Notes under the pieces: model-generated
Database searches by the model: none
Told to the model about the DNA's origin: nothing
The model's input: only the letters and a program-made list of their open reading frames with translations
Assembly (NCBI GenBank): GCA_964030785.1
Contig: OZ034973.1
Span: 1,986,632 to 2,050,631 of the forward strand
DNA length: 64,000 nt
Direction of reading: 5' to 3'
Origin: Siderastrea siderea
Lineage: Eukaryota > Cnidaria > Anthozoa > Scleractinia > Rhizangiidae
In this document: positions 25,701-38,200 of the stretch, one piece after another
Layout of the letters: each line of letters opens with the position of its first letter
How positions within the stretch are numbered: the first letter of the stretch is position 1
Made by a program: the position numbers and the translations under genes

Positions 25701-28028
25701 AACCGGTCTACCTCATATCATTATGGAAATAAACTGAATAGTGACAATAGTAAGGCACAATAAACAATCGTCGTTGCCTGTGTGTGGAGTAGCCTATAGC
25801 TTACCTGTACTGATGGCTTGAGATGGAACATAAAGCACCACGCATAGGTAAAAAAGCTAAAAGAAGAGAAAAAGATCAACAAATTAATAAACATTTAGCT
25901 ACACTGACTTCCGTTTTGTCGTGCACGTCCACCGTTAAATATATTTGAAGCAGTCATAACAACGCACTGAAATAAAGCAATTAAACTAATTTCGACTTTT
26001 CTAGCCCTCTTCTTTGCTCCTGAAGAAATGTTAACAGCACGTCTATTTTTTCCCATCGGTTAGAACACACCGCACGATTTTTTGCAAAAACTCCACAGGA
26101 AAAGGTGCAGGAATTCGTATTTGGCTTAGTTAAGTTCTGATTGGTTTATTTGTGCACCTCCTTAAGTGAATAAAGAGAAGGTTCCATCCACAGCTCTGAC
26201 AACTCAACAAATCGCGCTTCCAATTACTTTCGATACATGTCGTTGACTGCAGCTTAATTAGCTCTCGTAACAAAGAAGTGAGAATTGACACGGTGGAGAG
26301 TTCAAGAACATTAATTGGCAACTTGCAACTCAGAAATGATGCTTTCATTTCCACAGATTAATTTCTTATGATTAATTTCCCACGTCGTTTAGTACTTACG
26401 TAGGTTACAGTGAAGAGCGCAGATCCAATATAGCGAACACCGGCAGAAAAACGCGCCTCCAGATACTGTCAGGAAAAAATGAAACTTCTCAAACCAACAA
26501 ATACAAAGTAAGAGCGGAAAAATTCACGTGGTTGTTCACTTCCTCACATGATCCAGTTACAAAAACATAGTCTATAGGTTTCTACCGGATTGGGGAATAA
26601 AAAAAAATCAAATCACTCAGATTGACACTCGTGTTCGAAACTACAAGCACGGTTTGCAAGTCTCTAGTAGGAAATCCTTGATGCACGTCACGAACACACC
26701 AAGAAAATTATTCTAAGTTAATCTACTCTTTTAAAAGGAACAAATCTTAAATTTCGTAGTATAGTCAAGCGTATTATATTAGGAAGCAATCCGACGGATG
26801 ACAAAGGCTGGGTGTCTAATACAGCAGCTTATCGGAAGAAAATCGAAACGTCAGTTCGAAACATACGTTTTTCGTACTTTGTAACTTCTTTTATTTTCTA
26901 TGAAGAGGTGGAAATGATGTTATACACCCAATACTAACGTTTAGAGGTTACGTTAAAATACTTTCGACAATTCTTTCTTTCTTCGTTAATTGAAAGCTCT
27001 TAAGACAAATCTGCATAAAGATTGTGTCGCACACTTGATTTCCGTACTAGAAACAACGGGAACTGACGTTGCCAAAATCCTTTCAATCTTACGCAATTTT
27101 TCATCCTTGCCGGCTCCTGTTTCGTTTTCTGCATTTTTTTCTCCTTTAAGTACAATTGTTTGGGTTTTTTCCTTCGAGTTTCTCGAGCAGAGGTTTCTTG
27201 GTTGCCCTAAGTTGCGGCGGGTGAATAAGTAGGCGATCAAGAAAACTCTGCTCACACGATTGCGGCGCCTAAATCAGCGTGACCTACTCTAAAAATAGGT
27301 CACAGATTACAGTGCTGTGAAGCAGATAAAGGAAATAAAATAGTATTAAAAACAAAAGAACACTGACAACTACAACAATACCAAGAAAATAAACCTCTGA
27401 CGATGAATCAGTTGATCTATATTTTTACGTTTTTCAAACTGTCGCCGTTTTTGACAACTGTCATGCTACAAGAATTGTACAAAGCCGAACACCAAATGTG
27501 GCATATTATGTAATACATTTCTGATTTATAGACAGCCAGATTGCCAGCTAATATACTTTCTGTTACCATGAACCAAGTGATAAATTAAATCATTAAAAAA
27601 ATTCAACAAACAAACCAATATTGCTAAAATTAGCCCATCCAAAAGGCCTGAAAACAAAACAAAAGTTTTAGACGCAAACAAAATTTAAGAACACTTACCT
27701 CGTTAACAGAAGTAACCTTTAATCGATGGAACATGGGAATAAATACAACATGTACGATCCCTGCCACGATCCAATAAGCGATTAATGCGAAAATAATATA
27801 CTGTATTCCATATGTGAACACTTCGGCTGTTGTGCCGAGTAATAGTACTGAGGAAAAATAGCTCGCTACAAGCGACAGCGCTACGAGCCAGCTTCTCAGG
27901 TTTTTATTTGCCAGAAGAAATTCGTTCGTTGTTCTTTGTTTTCCTTCTCGGCAGGCGAAGTATAATCCAGCAGCGATTGGAATTAGAAAAGAAAAAACGA
28001 AAACCACGTAGTCCTCGGCGAATTTCAT
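18842..28028 (-). CDS. SLC5A8-like: SLC5 sodium-coupled monocarboxylate/vitamin transporter, gene A
   Basis: Fifteen coding exons: 28028-27699, 26465-26400, 25856-25805, 25560-25493, 24659-24505, 24341-24201, 23301-23172, 22907-22819, 22593-22481, 22171-22101, 21561-21475, 20822-20632, 20434-20334, 19691-19618, 18913-18842. All joints keep frame, giving 579 residues, typical for the family. ATG 28028 (MKFAEDY) is preferred because an acceptor-like AG lies just upstream. SLC5 landmarks: FLLANKNLRSWLVALSL, YLEARFS, GVPLTASIVSTGVVCTLYT, GGLKAVAWTNAF, NPDPTVRDTFWTLS, LKGLPGFITACIFAGSL with ISSGLNS (the TM8 Ser-Ser of the sodium site) and GGSLLGLFTLGMFIPRANS. Expected to be a 13-helix plasma-membrane symporter; substrate not determinable. 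The loop in exon 12 has two N-glycosylation sites (NKT, NDT). The last two exons differ from genes B and C and are the least certain: the usual PKLLFPL block is missing. Confidence 0.87.
18944..19231. mobile_element. MITE with terminal inverted repeats (TTAGAGC family)
   Basis: TTAGAGCAGTTTTCAAT at the left is mirrored by GAAAACCGCTCTAA at the right, with GAGTGTCG/CGACACTC next to them. The interior has several ATTGG/CCAAT boxes, including CTGATTGGTT and AACCAATCAG, and a GCGTTTTCCCGC block. Relatives with the same inner blocks occur near 44.65-44.78, 61.2-61.57 and 62.05-62.25 kb. It lies in the last intron of SLC5 gene A, about 30 bp from the last exon. No coding capacity. Confidence 0.75.
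19894..19934. repeat. short hairpin palindrome, second copy
   Basis: TAGCCTGCGAGCAAGCTCTC is followed immediately by its near-perfect inverse. It is the same family as the hairpin at 10049-10118 but lacks that copy's GC-rich centre. It lies in an intron of SLC5 gene A. Confidence 0.8.
20840..21225. mobile_element. degenerate MITE with repeated ATAAACGCC motifs
   Basis: The stretch holds scattered copies of AATAAACGCC or AATAGACGCC and ends in GATGATTTACGGT, whose inverse is weakly echoed near 20840. This repeated short motif inside a few hundred bases is typical of a decayed DNA mini-transposon. It sits between exons 12 and 11 of SLC5 gene A; ends are approximate. Confidence 0.45.
21640..22045 (+). 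mobile_element. 3' fragment of a CR1/L2-like LINE
   Basis: The frame 21663-21935 reads FKALHNLSPSYIRNLL, SRLKFYGDRAFPVSASPKLW, NNLP and FKSSLKTYLFKRYF. This is the C-terminal end of a non-LTR retrotransposon ORF2 as found in CR1/L2-type elements. After the stop come a short 3' UTR with TAAGGCGCTTTAGTAA and a terminal (TTA)n tail. The element is 5' truncated with no reverse transcriptase catalytic motif. It is antisense to the host intron of SLC5 gene A. Confidence 0.85.
22752..22802. repeat. (GAT)n microsatellite
   Basis: Over a dozen GAT triplets a short distance from the exon 8 donor (22819) of SLC5 gene A, in the intron. Confidence 0.9.
23545..23995. mobile_element. decayed repeat with repeated 'GATACCCT..AAGGCC' units
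   Basis: Two related blocks (GATACCCTTTTTAAGGCC near 23636 and GGATACCCTATATAAGGCC near 23893) sit between GGTACTCCAG-like sequence at the left and GGGAGCACCCCCCC at the right. The GGTACTCC/GGAGYACC ends read as short inverted termini. Probably a non-autonomous DNA element in the intron between exons 7 and 6 of gene A. Confidence 0.45.
24387..24454. mobile_element. 68-bp MITE
   Basis: AGTCTCCTACGCAGCCGTTT at the left is mirrored by AAACGGCTCCGTAGGAGACT at the right. A small element in the intron between exons 6 and 5 of SLC5 gene A; too small to code. Confidence 0.8.
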
Positions 28029-31000
28029 GGCAGTAGAAGATAGCTGCAAAAAGTTTCTAGTTTACCAGGTAACTTCAACGAATAAAGACAAACATCAAGT
28101 GGTTGACCTTGGTACATGCGATTAGCACCTATATAAAACCGCGCGACTGTGATGTGATACTTATTGCACAGGAGATCCGTGCAGCTGGGAAACTAGGCAA
28201 ACGTGACGGATGTTCGATTTTCCGTTGTTGTAGGGGTTAGTGACTAAGCGCACATTAGATGTTGGACAAAAACACACGAGAAACAAAACGTCACTTGCTC
28301 ACAGCTGGATGGCGACAACCCAAGACACGAAAACAATGTCATCTGTCAGCACTTATCTCATAAGTCTGAAGTCTGATATCGGTTTTTCTGAATTCCTTTG
28401 TACTAAAAAATGTTAAGTTTTAGTGTCAGAAGGCCAAGGTTTCTTTGATGCTGCAGTGACCTTCTTTTGTCATAAGCATGCTTATAAAATTTATCTTGGC
28501 CTTTCGCCAGTATTGATATCAGACATAATAATTCACGCCCTACTATACGGCGCCGGAAACAATGTCTTGTACAAACACTTGACTCTCCTTGTTTTGAATC
28601 ACGCGATCATTCAAACGTGCATGATTTAATATACTCAACTCATCATAAGATAGAAACTAATGCTCTGGCCTTAAGGGCAAGAAATATCCTTTGAAGCGCG
28701 GGCCCAGCTGTTTCAGTAATAAAAAAAATGGTTTCCCTTTTGCCAAAAAAGACAATTTAAGTTAATTCTAGAATCCTATCATTGTTCATTAATAGTTTTT
28801 CTGCTGCATAAATAGCTATGACATAATATTTTGTGGTTAGAAACAAGACTTGCTAAATTGCTGTGACTTCCGGAGTAAGGCGTCTATATTGGGAACTAAA
28901 AGATGCAAAAACACGAATTCTAACACTACAAGCATGGTAGTTTCTTCAGCTCTGAAAACTCGGCTTTTTTTCAGTACCATACTGAGAGAACTGCTTAATT
29001 GCTCAATTTGAATGGTTGCAAGTGTCTCAAACAACTTGGATTGTATACTCACTGAAACTTACTCATGAAACTAACTTTTATCAAAAACAAACATGAACAA
29101 TTTTTTCTTACTTAAAAGATTTTAGAGCGCCTGTTTTCCCTCCTCTAGTTTCTCTTCAGAATATAAAGATTACTCAGAAGCCAAAAGTCACAAGGATTAG
29201 TAATGATCACCAGGGACAAATTATGCCGCCTTGTCAGGATATGACGTTTATCCCAAATACTCTAGAATCGTCTGAATTCGCTGAATTTGTCCCGTTCAAT
29301 CAGTGCGCCAGAAGGGCGTAAACCATTAAGTATTTCATTACAAGCCTCCGCCTATTTCTGATTGGTCCAAATACAAGGAGGTCGTAAAATTTAATAAAAC
29401 AGCTTAAAATAATGTATTGAAACAATGGGATAACAATACGTGAAAGAACTGATTGGGAAGACGACAGGAACCCACAGACGATCCGACAATTTTTTGACAG
29501 GGCTATGAGGATTATCACGGATTACGGAAATCTGTTGCCCGACAGAAATCCACTTTAGGTAACTCATGAAATCTATTTTTCTGAACGTCTTGCTGGGGAG
29601 TTATGACACTGAAATATTGTCTGAACTAGACTGTGAACAGGCTCCACGCCGCGAATAAAATCGGCGCGGAAAAAAAACCCTATTGATTTTCAACAGTTTT
29701 GCTCAAAGACCGCAAGCTTAAGGTGTTTCGATACAGTTTTTTTGGGACCATACCTAACTTTTTGAATCGGCTCTTAGACAGTCCTTTCCTTGTCAGATCA
29801 AAGTGAAATTTGCAATACTTGTTGGTTTGGGATTGAACTTAAGCGCGGTTTACATTTTGTGAAAATCGATATTTCCATGACAACGATGAACAAAAACCTC
29901 GAAAACACTAAAATTGAAATTTTCCGCGATCCAGATTTCACTTTGAAAAGCAAATACCAACATCTTAAACTGTGGTGTATGGCACACAAAATATACAAGA
30001 GCAAAAAAATTCTGTATGTTTGTTTTGAAGTAAATCGCAAAAACATTTCCAACCTTAGTTTTTGCATAGTAATAGTAAATGCACCGAAAAATAATCAATG
30101 CTTTGATGAAATGGCTCCAAAATACTTTCAAAATGTGTCGTTTACTCGACTATTTTACGCCTAGAAAGTTTTGTTGAAACTGGTGTTCGCGATCACGAGA
30201 ACGAATTGTTTTTCTAAGATCATTCGCGTAATAATTTTGTGGTAATTTTTTAATTTGAGCGTTTTTGCGAAAATCTTAAGAAGGGCTCGATGGATCTTTT
30301 TTAAAACTTTAAACACGCGTGCTTGACGATGTGTCCAATCAGTATCGTGTCTTATTAACATTGATTCACTGGAACACTTTTAGATTTAACGTTGAAGAGG
30401 ACGTATGAGCCGACAGAAAAGCTTGCGTTAGATATTCACATTTGACAAATAAATGCTAATATATTCAAAGTAATGCGCAAAGCATTCCTCCGTGATTTTT
30501 ACTTTTCGTTGTAATCTACAGTGCAACAAAGAACAAAGAAACCAGCTAAATATCACGAAGCAATGAATTACGCATTACTTTGAATATATTAGCATTTACT
30601 TGCCAACTGTGAATTTGTAACGCAACCTTTTCCGTCGGTTCATACGTCCTTTATAGCGTTAAATCTAAAAGTGTTCCAGTGAATCAATGTTAATAAGACT
30701 CGATAGTAAAATTGGTCACATCGTCGAGCACGCGTGTTTAATGTTTTAAAAAGATCCATCGAGCCGTTCTTAAGATTTTCGCAAAAGCGCTCAAATTCAA
30801 AAATTACCACAAAATTATTACACGAATGATCTTAGAAAAACAATTCGTTCTCGAGATCGCGAACCCTAGTTCCAACAAAACTTTCTAGGCGTAAAATAGT
30901 AAGTAAAAGACACATTTTAAAAGTATTTTGGAGCCATTTCATCAAAGCATTGATTATTTTTCGGTGCATTTACTATCACTATGCAAAAACTAAGGTTGAA

Positions 31001-32261
31001 AATGTTTTTGCGATTTACTTCGAAACAAACATACAGATTTTTTTTTGTTCTTGTATATTTTGTTTGCCATACACCACAGTTTAAGATGTTGGTGTTTGCT
31101 TTTCAAAGAGAAGTCTGGATCGCGCAAAATTTCAATTTTAGTGTTTTCGAGGTTTTATGTTTATCGTTGTCATGGAAATATCGATTTTCACAAAATGTAA
31201 ACCGCGCTAAAGTTCAATCCAAAACCAAAAAGTACTGCAAATTTCCCGTTGATCCGACAAGATAAAGACTGTCTAAGAGCCGATTTTAAAAGTGAGGTAT
31301 GGTCCCCAAAAAATCTGTATCGAAACACCTTAATGAGTTGTCGGAGACAGGAGTACACCAAAGTAACGTTCTTGTTTCTAGTTTCCACAACTACATTTAG
31401 AAAAGGGAAACACCCCCTCCTGTAGCTTACAGCACAGCTTGCATTGGCGAATCCAAAATCTCGCACAATGTGTGTGTGTGTGGGGGGGATACTACTACTA
31501 CTAATGAAATACTGACAGGGAGAGACGGGTCGGGAGGGGGGTGCGTAGTGTAAAGGTTTCATATAGGTCTGGCTCCTAAATCCCTCACTGGCTTGGCAGA
31601 ATTACGTTTTCTTTCTTACATCATCACAACACCATATCACTTCTTCTGCCAGTCCAAAAACCGTGCGTAAATTTAATGGATTCAAACCTAAACTATTAAG
31701 CTACTATTTACACATTTGAGCCTCTGGCTTCACGCGCGAAGGTGAACTTTTTAAAGTGTATAGCACAGTACGATTGTACCACTATCCTAACATTACACGA
31801 CACTATCAGCTTTATCATCAAGTGCATATGAATTGTTTTTTAGTTGCTACGTACGTGTGTACTTTCTTGTGTTAAAACCTTTGAATATAATAGTGGGCAA
31901 ACGTTTCTGTAGTAAATATTTGTTAAAACTAAGGATTAGGCCATACTGTTTGAGGTGATTCTGTCGCGTCTAGAGCCGGGAGTATCGGGACAGACAAATG
32001 AAATCTCAAACGTAAAGAAAATTGGAACAGAAATTAGCTATGAAACGCCTTAGAAAAGTGCAGAAAGCATCCCCGGCCATCACTGAATCAGGTAGTCAAT
32101 CTGCGTGATATTTTGATGAGAAATTTTCAGAATCTTTCTTTTTCTTACGCATTCGAGTAGTTGAGACGATGTTTGGAGGACAAAATCACCAGAGAGAGTA
32201 TGACCTAGCCATTAAAAAATTCACGTAAAAAAACGTGGCACACACTGGGAAACCGGTGACT
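28029..32261. other. 4.2 kb spacer between SLC5 genes A and B
   Basis: It must hold the promoter and untranslated exon of gene A and the 3' UTR of gene B. A 1.6 kb near-palindrome occupies its centre (separate entry). I find no further protein gene; frames over the palindrome occur as mirrored pairs. Confidence 0.5.
29718..31333. repeat. 1.6 kb long inverted repeat (fold-back element)
   Basis: Arms of about 760 bp run inward from TTAAGGTGTTTCGATACAG at 29718 and its exact inverse ending at 31333, with a spacer of only about 85 bp near 30.48-30.57 kb. The arms match along their length with roughly one difference per ten bases plus small indels, so the structure is old. No transposase or other clear protein is present. 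The outer TTAA would fit target-site preference of a piggyBac-type element, but that is inference. It separates SLC5 genes A and B. Confidence 0.85.
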
Positions 32262-35200
32262 TCACAATTTGGATTCATCCTCAAGAAGACGATCAGTGAA
32301 CAAATCTCCCATCTCTTCTTTGTTACCAGGGTCGGGCTGGACTGGCGGAGCATCCTCCCAGTTAATCTTGACCTCCTACAATTTCAATGTAAACACACTT
32401 GTTACCATGGTTGAATTTATGGTGTTGTGGAGTTGTCTCTTAAAAGCGTCTTCTAAAAGCGAGGCCTGTTGCTCAGCTCTCGTATGAAAATGAAGTTCAT
32501 TTGTAAATGCGTGCGACATGCCACATCTTGAAAGAAAGGCCAGTGCTAAAAGGATATTATAAGATGGTGTCACTTCATTACAACTACCGGAATCTTTTTC
32601 GTTTGTTGTTTTCTGAGTCAAATTAGGTTCGTTGTCATTTAAACCTACTGGGATTAACAGAAAATATATAAGAAAGGATAAATGAAATGAATTCTGGTAG
32701 TTGCAATAAAATTGCATTGGGATATAGCCTATTTGGTTGCCTATTTGGATAACATTAGCTAGGTGTGGTGAATAGTGACGTAGCAATTATAGCAAAGTTT
32801 AGATTAAAGATGTAGTTCTAAGAACGTATGAAGATTGGCGCAGCCGAAAACGAAATCAAGACCTTCACAGCTCTCTATACCTATCGTCAGAACAAAAATA
32901 AATAAAAAATTCTCACAGAACTCGCATTGAAATGTCGGCGGATTGAGAAAAAGATTGTAGTGCAATACCGTGTCATGTATGGGCATCAATTCTTCCTCTT
33001 TCGCCTTCTTTAATTGCCGCTCTTCCTCTTCCACAAAGTCCCATTTAAAAGAGTGACCAGGAAGAAAAGACAACAACCACTCCTTCAGCGGGAACAACAA
33101 CTTGGGATCAATTTCTCTCTCCTTGTCTTCTTTTTTCTCTGAGAACATGAAGGGAGAATATTCCTATTTGTTTTCACATACGATATATGATTTCCTAATC
33201 AATAAGTTACTCGTACGAAAACATTAACATTATTACATAGCCAGTTTTCCCTCTTTGCCCAGAGGCGGATCTATGGGTGGAGTTGACGGGGGTTGCACCC
33301 CCCCCCCCCGCCTTTTGAGCTCATCCAAGAAGACTACACCCGGCATTGTTTGTTTAACCAGGGTAAACAGGTATGTAGAAAAACGACAAATAATCGTTGC
33401 CGTTAAGTATTTTGGCCCCTGTTAATCGTGCATTAAACCTCGCTGAAAAAATTCCCATATTTTACAATCTGTTCATTCCCCAAGCCCAGGGACGTTTGCC
33501 TTCCCCATAGTACTTAAACTCCCCCCCCCCCCCCCCAACCCTTACAAAAAATCCTGGATCTACTCCTGTTTGTTCCGTTTTCGGCGGGGACCAACTCAAA
33601 GTTATAATGTACGCGGACCAGTGTAGCGGGAAAACGTAACCCCGGCAAATACAGTGAAACACGTGCAGCGTTTTAGCAGGAAACATTGGCAGCTGTGATG
33701 GCTGATACAGCAGGGGACCACAAAATAGGGTTGTCAAACAAAGTTACGAGTCAGAATAGCGTGTTCGAGACTCATCAGGCAACTCACCAAGAATTAAACT
33801 CATGATGATCCCAACACCAAAAGAGACGATAACAGACAAGCCGCTGAACCAGAGGTACGACATGCTGTAGAAATCAGCGATGGCCGCACTAAATAAACAA
33901 ACAAAACAGTTAACGTGAGTAGCTTGTTATTATTTAAATTTAACACAATAGTGGAAATACCGTACTGAGTAGCGGACAATAATCAGTGGCTTTTGAATCT
34001 GACTTTAGGGCATTTCTTGTGCAGCACAAACCTTACTGTGCCAAAATAAGAAATAAAAAAAAATGAAAATAAAATAAATCACTTTAATTAGATGTCAACC
34101 GTTATTTAGAACAGAATGCTAACTGGGGGCACCTCCAAGATCGAATTGGAATTTGGATGTGTTGGTTTTTTGAGGAGAGGGGGAAACCGGAGTACCCGGA
34201 GAAAAACCTCTCGGAGTAAAGACAAGAACCAACAACAAACTCAACCCACATACGACACTGGGACCGGGAGTCGAACCCGGGCCACATTGGTGGGAGGCGA
34301 GCGCTCTCACCACTGCGCCATCCCTGCTCCCCATAACACCAACAGGTCACTCTGGGCAAACTACATACGGACGACCCTTGTAGTGTTACATAGTGAAAGT
34401 AATAAATGGGAAATTGAGTAAGAAATGAATGGGTGGCTGCCTATTGACAAATTTGAAATGCGGATAACGTAGATAGTGCACCCATAGGCAAATGCGAAAC
34501 GTGGCCAGGTGCCACTGAGTTAGACCTCGGTGAAACGCACTCAACATCATCAACCCCTGCACTGTTGAATGCAACTTGGCTGTACGAATGTTTGATAGCA
34601 ATCAAACTTTGTCAAAAAACACCAGCAGCCTTTTATAAAAAACATTTAACATCATTCAAAAGGGTGCCCAAACGCGTTTACATCGCCCAGTTAAACAATG
34701 TTTGAGTCCGTTTCAGGGGCCGGGGCCTTAGAAGGGGCCTTAGAAGTTTCTGGCGAGATTGTTGGCGCGAAAGTAAAGTTTGAGAAACGAAGCCATGAGA
34801 ACGAGCGGCATAAGAAAGTCATATTAAGTCGCTTCCCCCCATTCTCCTCGTGGGTCGTTTCGCTGCTTTGCTTGTGTGCGAACAATGTCATTAGCTACAC
34901 AGGCCTGCGACAGTGATGAATAACGCAATACGCATGCTCCTTATGTCATCGTAAAAACTAGAAATTGAGCCCCACTGTCTAAAAACGCAAAGAAAAAATC
35001 CTAACCCTCTAACCTATAGCTCAGTTTTTCTAAACTGGCAGATATGATCAAATCCCAGGGGATAATAGACGCTGCCCTCCGTGTAAATCAAACCAAATTG
35101 AAGATGAAATTCATTTACTTTTCCATTGTACTAAATACTGTAGTTTTAGAGATGAATTTAAAAAAAGAAATAGAGAACCAAATACCACACATAACACAAT

Positions 35201-38200
35201 TACCTCTTATGCAAGCCACCAAAAAATTAATGAATTCTGATAATTATTATTTAAATACTCAACTGATGAAGTTCATTTTGAGATGCTTATCTTTACGAAA
35301 TAATCTTCTATCGAATGAAAGTAATGTAACGCATACGTAATTGCTTTTTTTTTCCTATTACATGATTATGATTGTTATATATAAGTTTCGCTTCAGTTAA
35401 GTTTTACGCTTTTGCAATACTGTATGTACTTATAGTCATGCAAATAAAGCTTGTTATTGTTAATGTTGTAAAAAAAATGAAAAATCCATTAGATATGGCC
35501 ACTTTTATGGGAAAGCTCGCGCTTAGCAAAGCTGACTAAATTGAGGATTATGAGCCTCAATAAGATGGAACTGAAAGTATAATGATGTATAGAGATTACA
35601 GTGTATCTCTTGTAGATACCTGTGCTCCTTAAAAGGGTTTCTGATGTACCCATCGGCGTCCCATATTATTTTACCATCATAACCTCCAGTGGACGCATTC
35701 TTAATAGTGCCATAAGGAATTGTTTCGTTGAAGAAGTCACAGCCGCGAACTGAGCGGAGACCTGGGTACTTGTTTGGTGGATACAACACGGATCCAAGGA
35801 ACACCCAGGTTGTCATGGCCGCACCGGTGAATATTCCGAAATACGCACCCTGAAACAACAAGAAATGATACACATATGTATCCCAACTTCGGGACACCTG
35901 CTCAGTTAATATGGCCATTTTTTAATCAGTTCTAATTCGGACAATAGGCCACTTCCGAAATATCTTTGCCTCTCATTTTCAAACCAAGGCCCGTTGCGCA
36001 GCATTTCATGGGAAAATGCCTTTCATTTACATGCAAACGAAACAAATTTTCGTATCAAAGGTTTACCAGGCCTTGCCTTGAAAGAGAGGCTAGAGGCAAT
36101 TCGGAAATGGCTAATTTTTTCTTAGCCCGACCCATATCGCTATAATGTCTCCTATTTTTAATATTTCTCAAAAAGCTACTGAAGACATCTCGGAATCAAG
36201 GAAACCCGGAATGGATCAGTTTTGTTTAAAATTACTCAACTAGTTTTCTGTGACAAAAAATGATTGTGTTTTGGTGCGGATGACTAGGATTGAAACTGAT
36301 TGCATCTTGGAAAAGTTGCGTCCTTTTTTTCAAGTTATTCCTTCGTGCCTTGAAGAAGTCGCTGAAAACACATTATGGTTTGTTCTCTCTTTATATTTTC
36401 TCTTGGTGTTCCAGAAGCACTTCATGTACGAGACGTGCGAAACGTCTCCATGCACTGCACGTCTTCATGTACGAGAGGTCTTCATTTGCGAAAAGTCTTC
36501 ATGTACGAAGCACTTCATGTGCGAGACGTGCGAAACGTCTTCATGTACTACATGACTTCATGTAGGAGAGGCCTTCATGTGCGAAACGTCTTCATGTACG
36601 AAGCACTTTATGTACGAGACGTGCGAAACGTCTTCATGTACGAAACGTGCTTTGTTTTAATTTCATTACAGTTTTGTCTCGAAAACGGAGAAAACTCTAC
36701 TGATGAAATTTCATCTCCTTGAACCATCAAGACTGGCCAGTTATTGGAAATTCTGCAGTGGCTGACAGAGTGCTATTCTAATACTGACAGCCGACAAAAC
36801 TTAATGCCTATTCCTAATTAAAACTGGCGCTAAACTAGGTAAACCCAGCGATTGTAAAGAAATCCATGGGAAAAATCCTTGATCTGAGACATCCTGGGAA
36901 CTTTTCAAAACGTAAAACAAGCCATGAGACAAACAAAGCGGGTAACTTATAAGGCACATTTATTACCTTAGAGTTAGCTCGTGGTACAAACATCCCAAGA
37001 AAGAAAATTCCTAGTAAGGGACCTCCACAGATTCCGAAGATGCTGTACGCCAACTAAAAAAAGCAATAATGCGTTTCAGTAAAATATACTGAAAACGGAA
37101 TGTACGTGATGTTAGAGGAAAATAAACGTAATCCAGACGAACCTGCAAGACCATGGTGCCCACGTACTTCACGACAAAAGCTCCTCCAATCACAATGACG
37201 CCGAAGGTAAGGGCTAAAACAACAGCAGCAACAATAACGATATCAAATAAAACGTTGACAAAGTTCTAACAAACAATGGATACTTGCTGTCTTCCGTATG
37301 TCGATCCTACCGTAGCCCATGACTCGGGCTCTTTACTCGCTTTCTCCCCAAGCCTCGCATCGCCACAATTTTACTAAAATTTGACAAGATTTCCATCATA
37401 GCGACTAGATGAGCTCTTACTTCTCGACCCAGATGTGTGTTATTCAAACCTCCCACCCGAAAAACTATTCAGAAGTGCACTTTACGTCTTCGGGAAATGA
37501 AAGATTTGCGCCCCTAATGTCTAATTCACGCTTTGCTGATTAATGCTCATTCAAGTCTTAGGTGAAGAGATTTTAATCAATGTAGAACATTAAAAAAAGA
37601 TAGCATTGAATTATAACCGCTTACAAGTGTCAAAATCACGTGAAATAGCGCTATCTAATCTCTTGCACTCACCTACGATTTTACACAGCTTAGCGGCATC
37701 GCTATCAGTTATATCCGGGACCTTCTTCTTCACGATGTCTTCCAAAGTTACGAGAGCCATGGCATTCAGGGCTGAGGACGCTGTGCTATTGAATAAGAAG
37801 ATTAACATTTAATTTCTCGTGACAATAGCGACGGAGTGCCATCATGTTAGGGAGAATAGTAATAACAGTTTCCCAAATTTTCATCATCAGAATCAGAATG
37901 CAAGAGATGCGTGGCATGCAATCGGCAATGAGAAATGATACTTTGATTTTACATGGCTTGGTTCATCCCCTTTGGCTCTTTTTTTAATCGTAAGTTTCCC
38001 CAGTAAATGCTAATCCTCACAAACGTTAGGGTAATTTTTGTATTTTTGTAAATAGCTTTTTAGGTGACCGGTAATTTTGTTTTATGTAGAGCCCCTCTGG
38101 ATTTCAGCCTCGTTACCCTGGCTAAGATACTACAATACACTACACTACACTAGACTAGGCTAGACTACACTAGACTAGACTAGACTAGACTAGACTAGAC

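Noticed and set aside
27630..28049. Longer start of SLC5 gene A (MQLSSTAMKF)
   Set aside because: The upstream codon is TTG and the segment overlaps an acceptor-like AG; ATG at 28028 is preferred.
29790..31265. Several 90-124 aa frames, some appearing as mirror pairs
   Set aside because: They arise because the two arms of the fold-back are inverse copies; no domain or conserved start is visible.
34119..34334. 71-aa frame beginning MGSRDGAVVRALASHQ
   Set aside because: Translation of a tRNA-derived SINE, a well-known annotation artefact.
36250..36722. Three overlapping plus-strand frames with Cys/Arg repeats
   Set aside because: Minisatellite translations inside an intron of SLC5 gene B.
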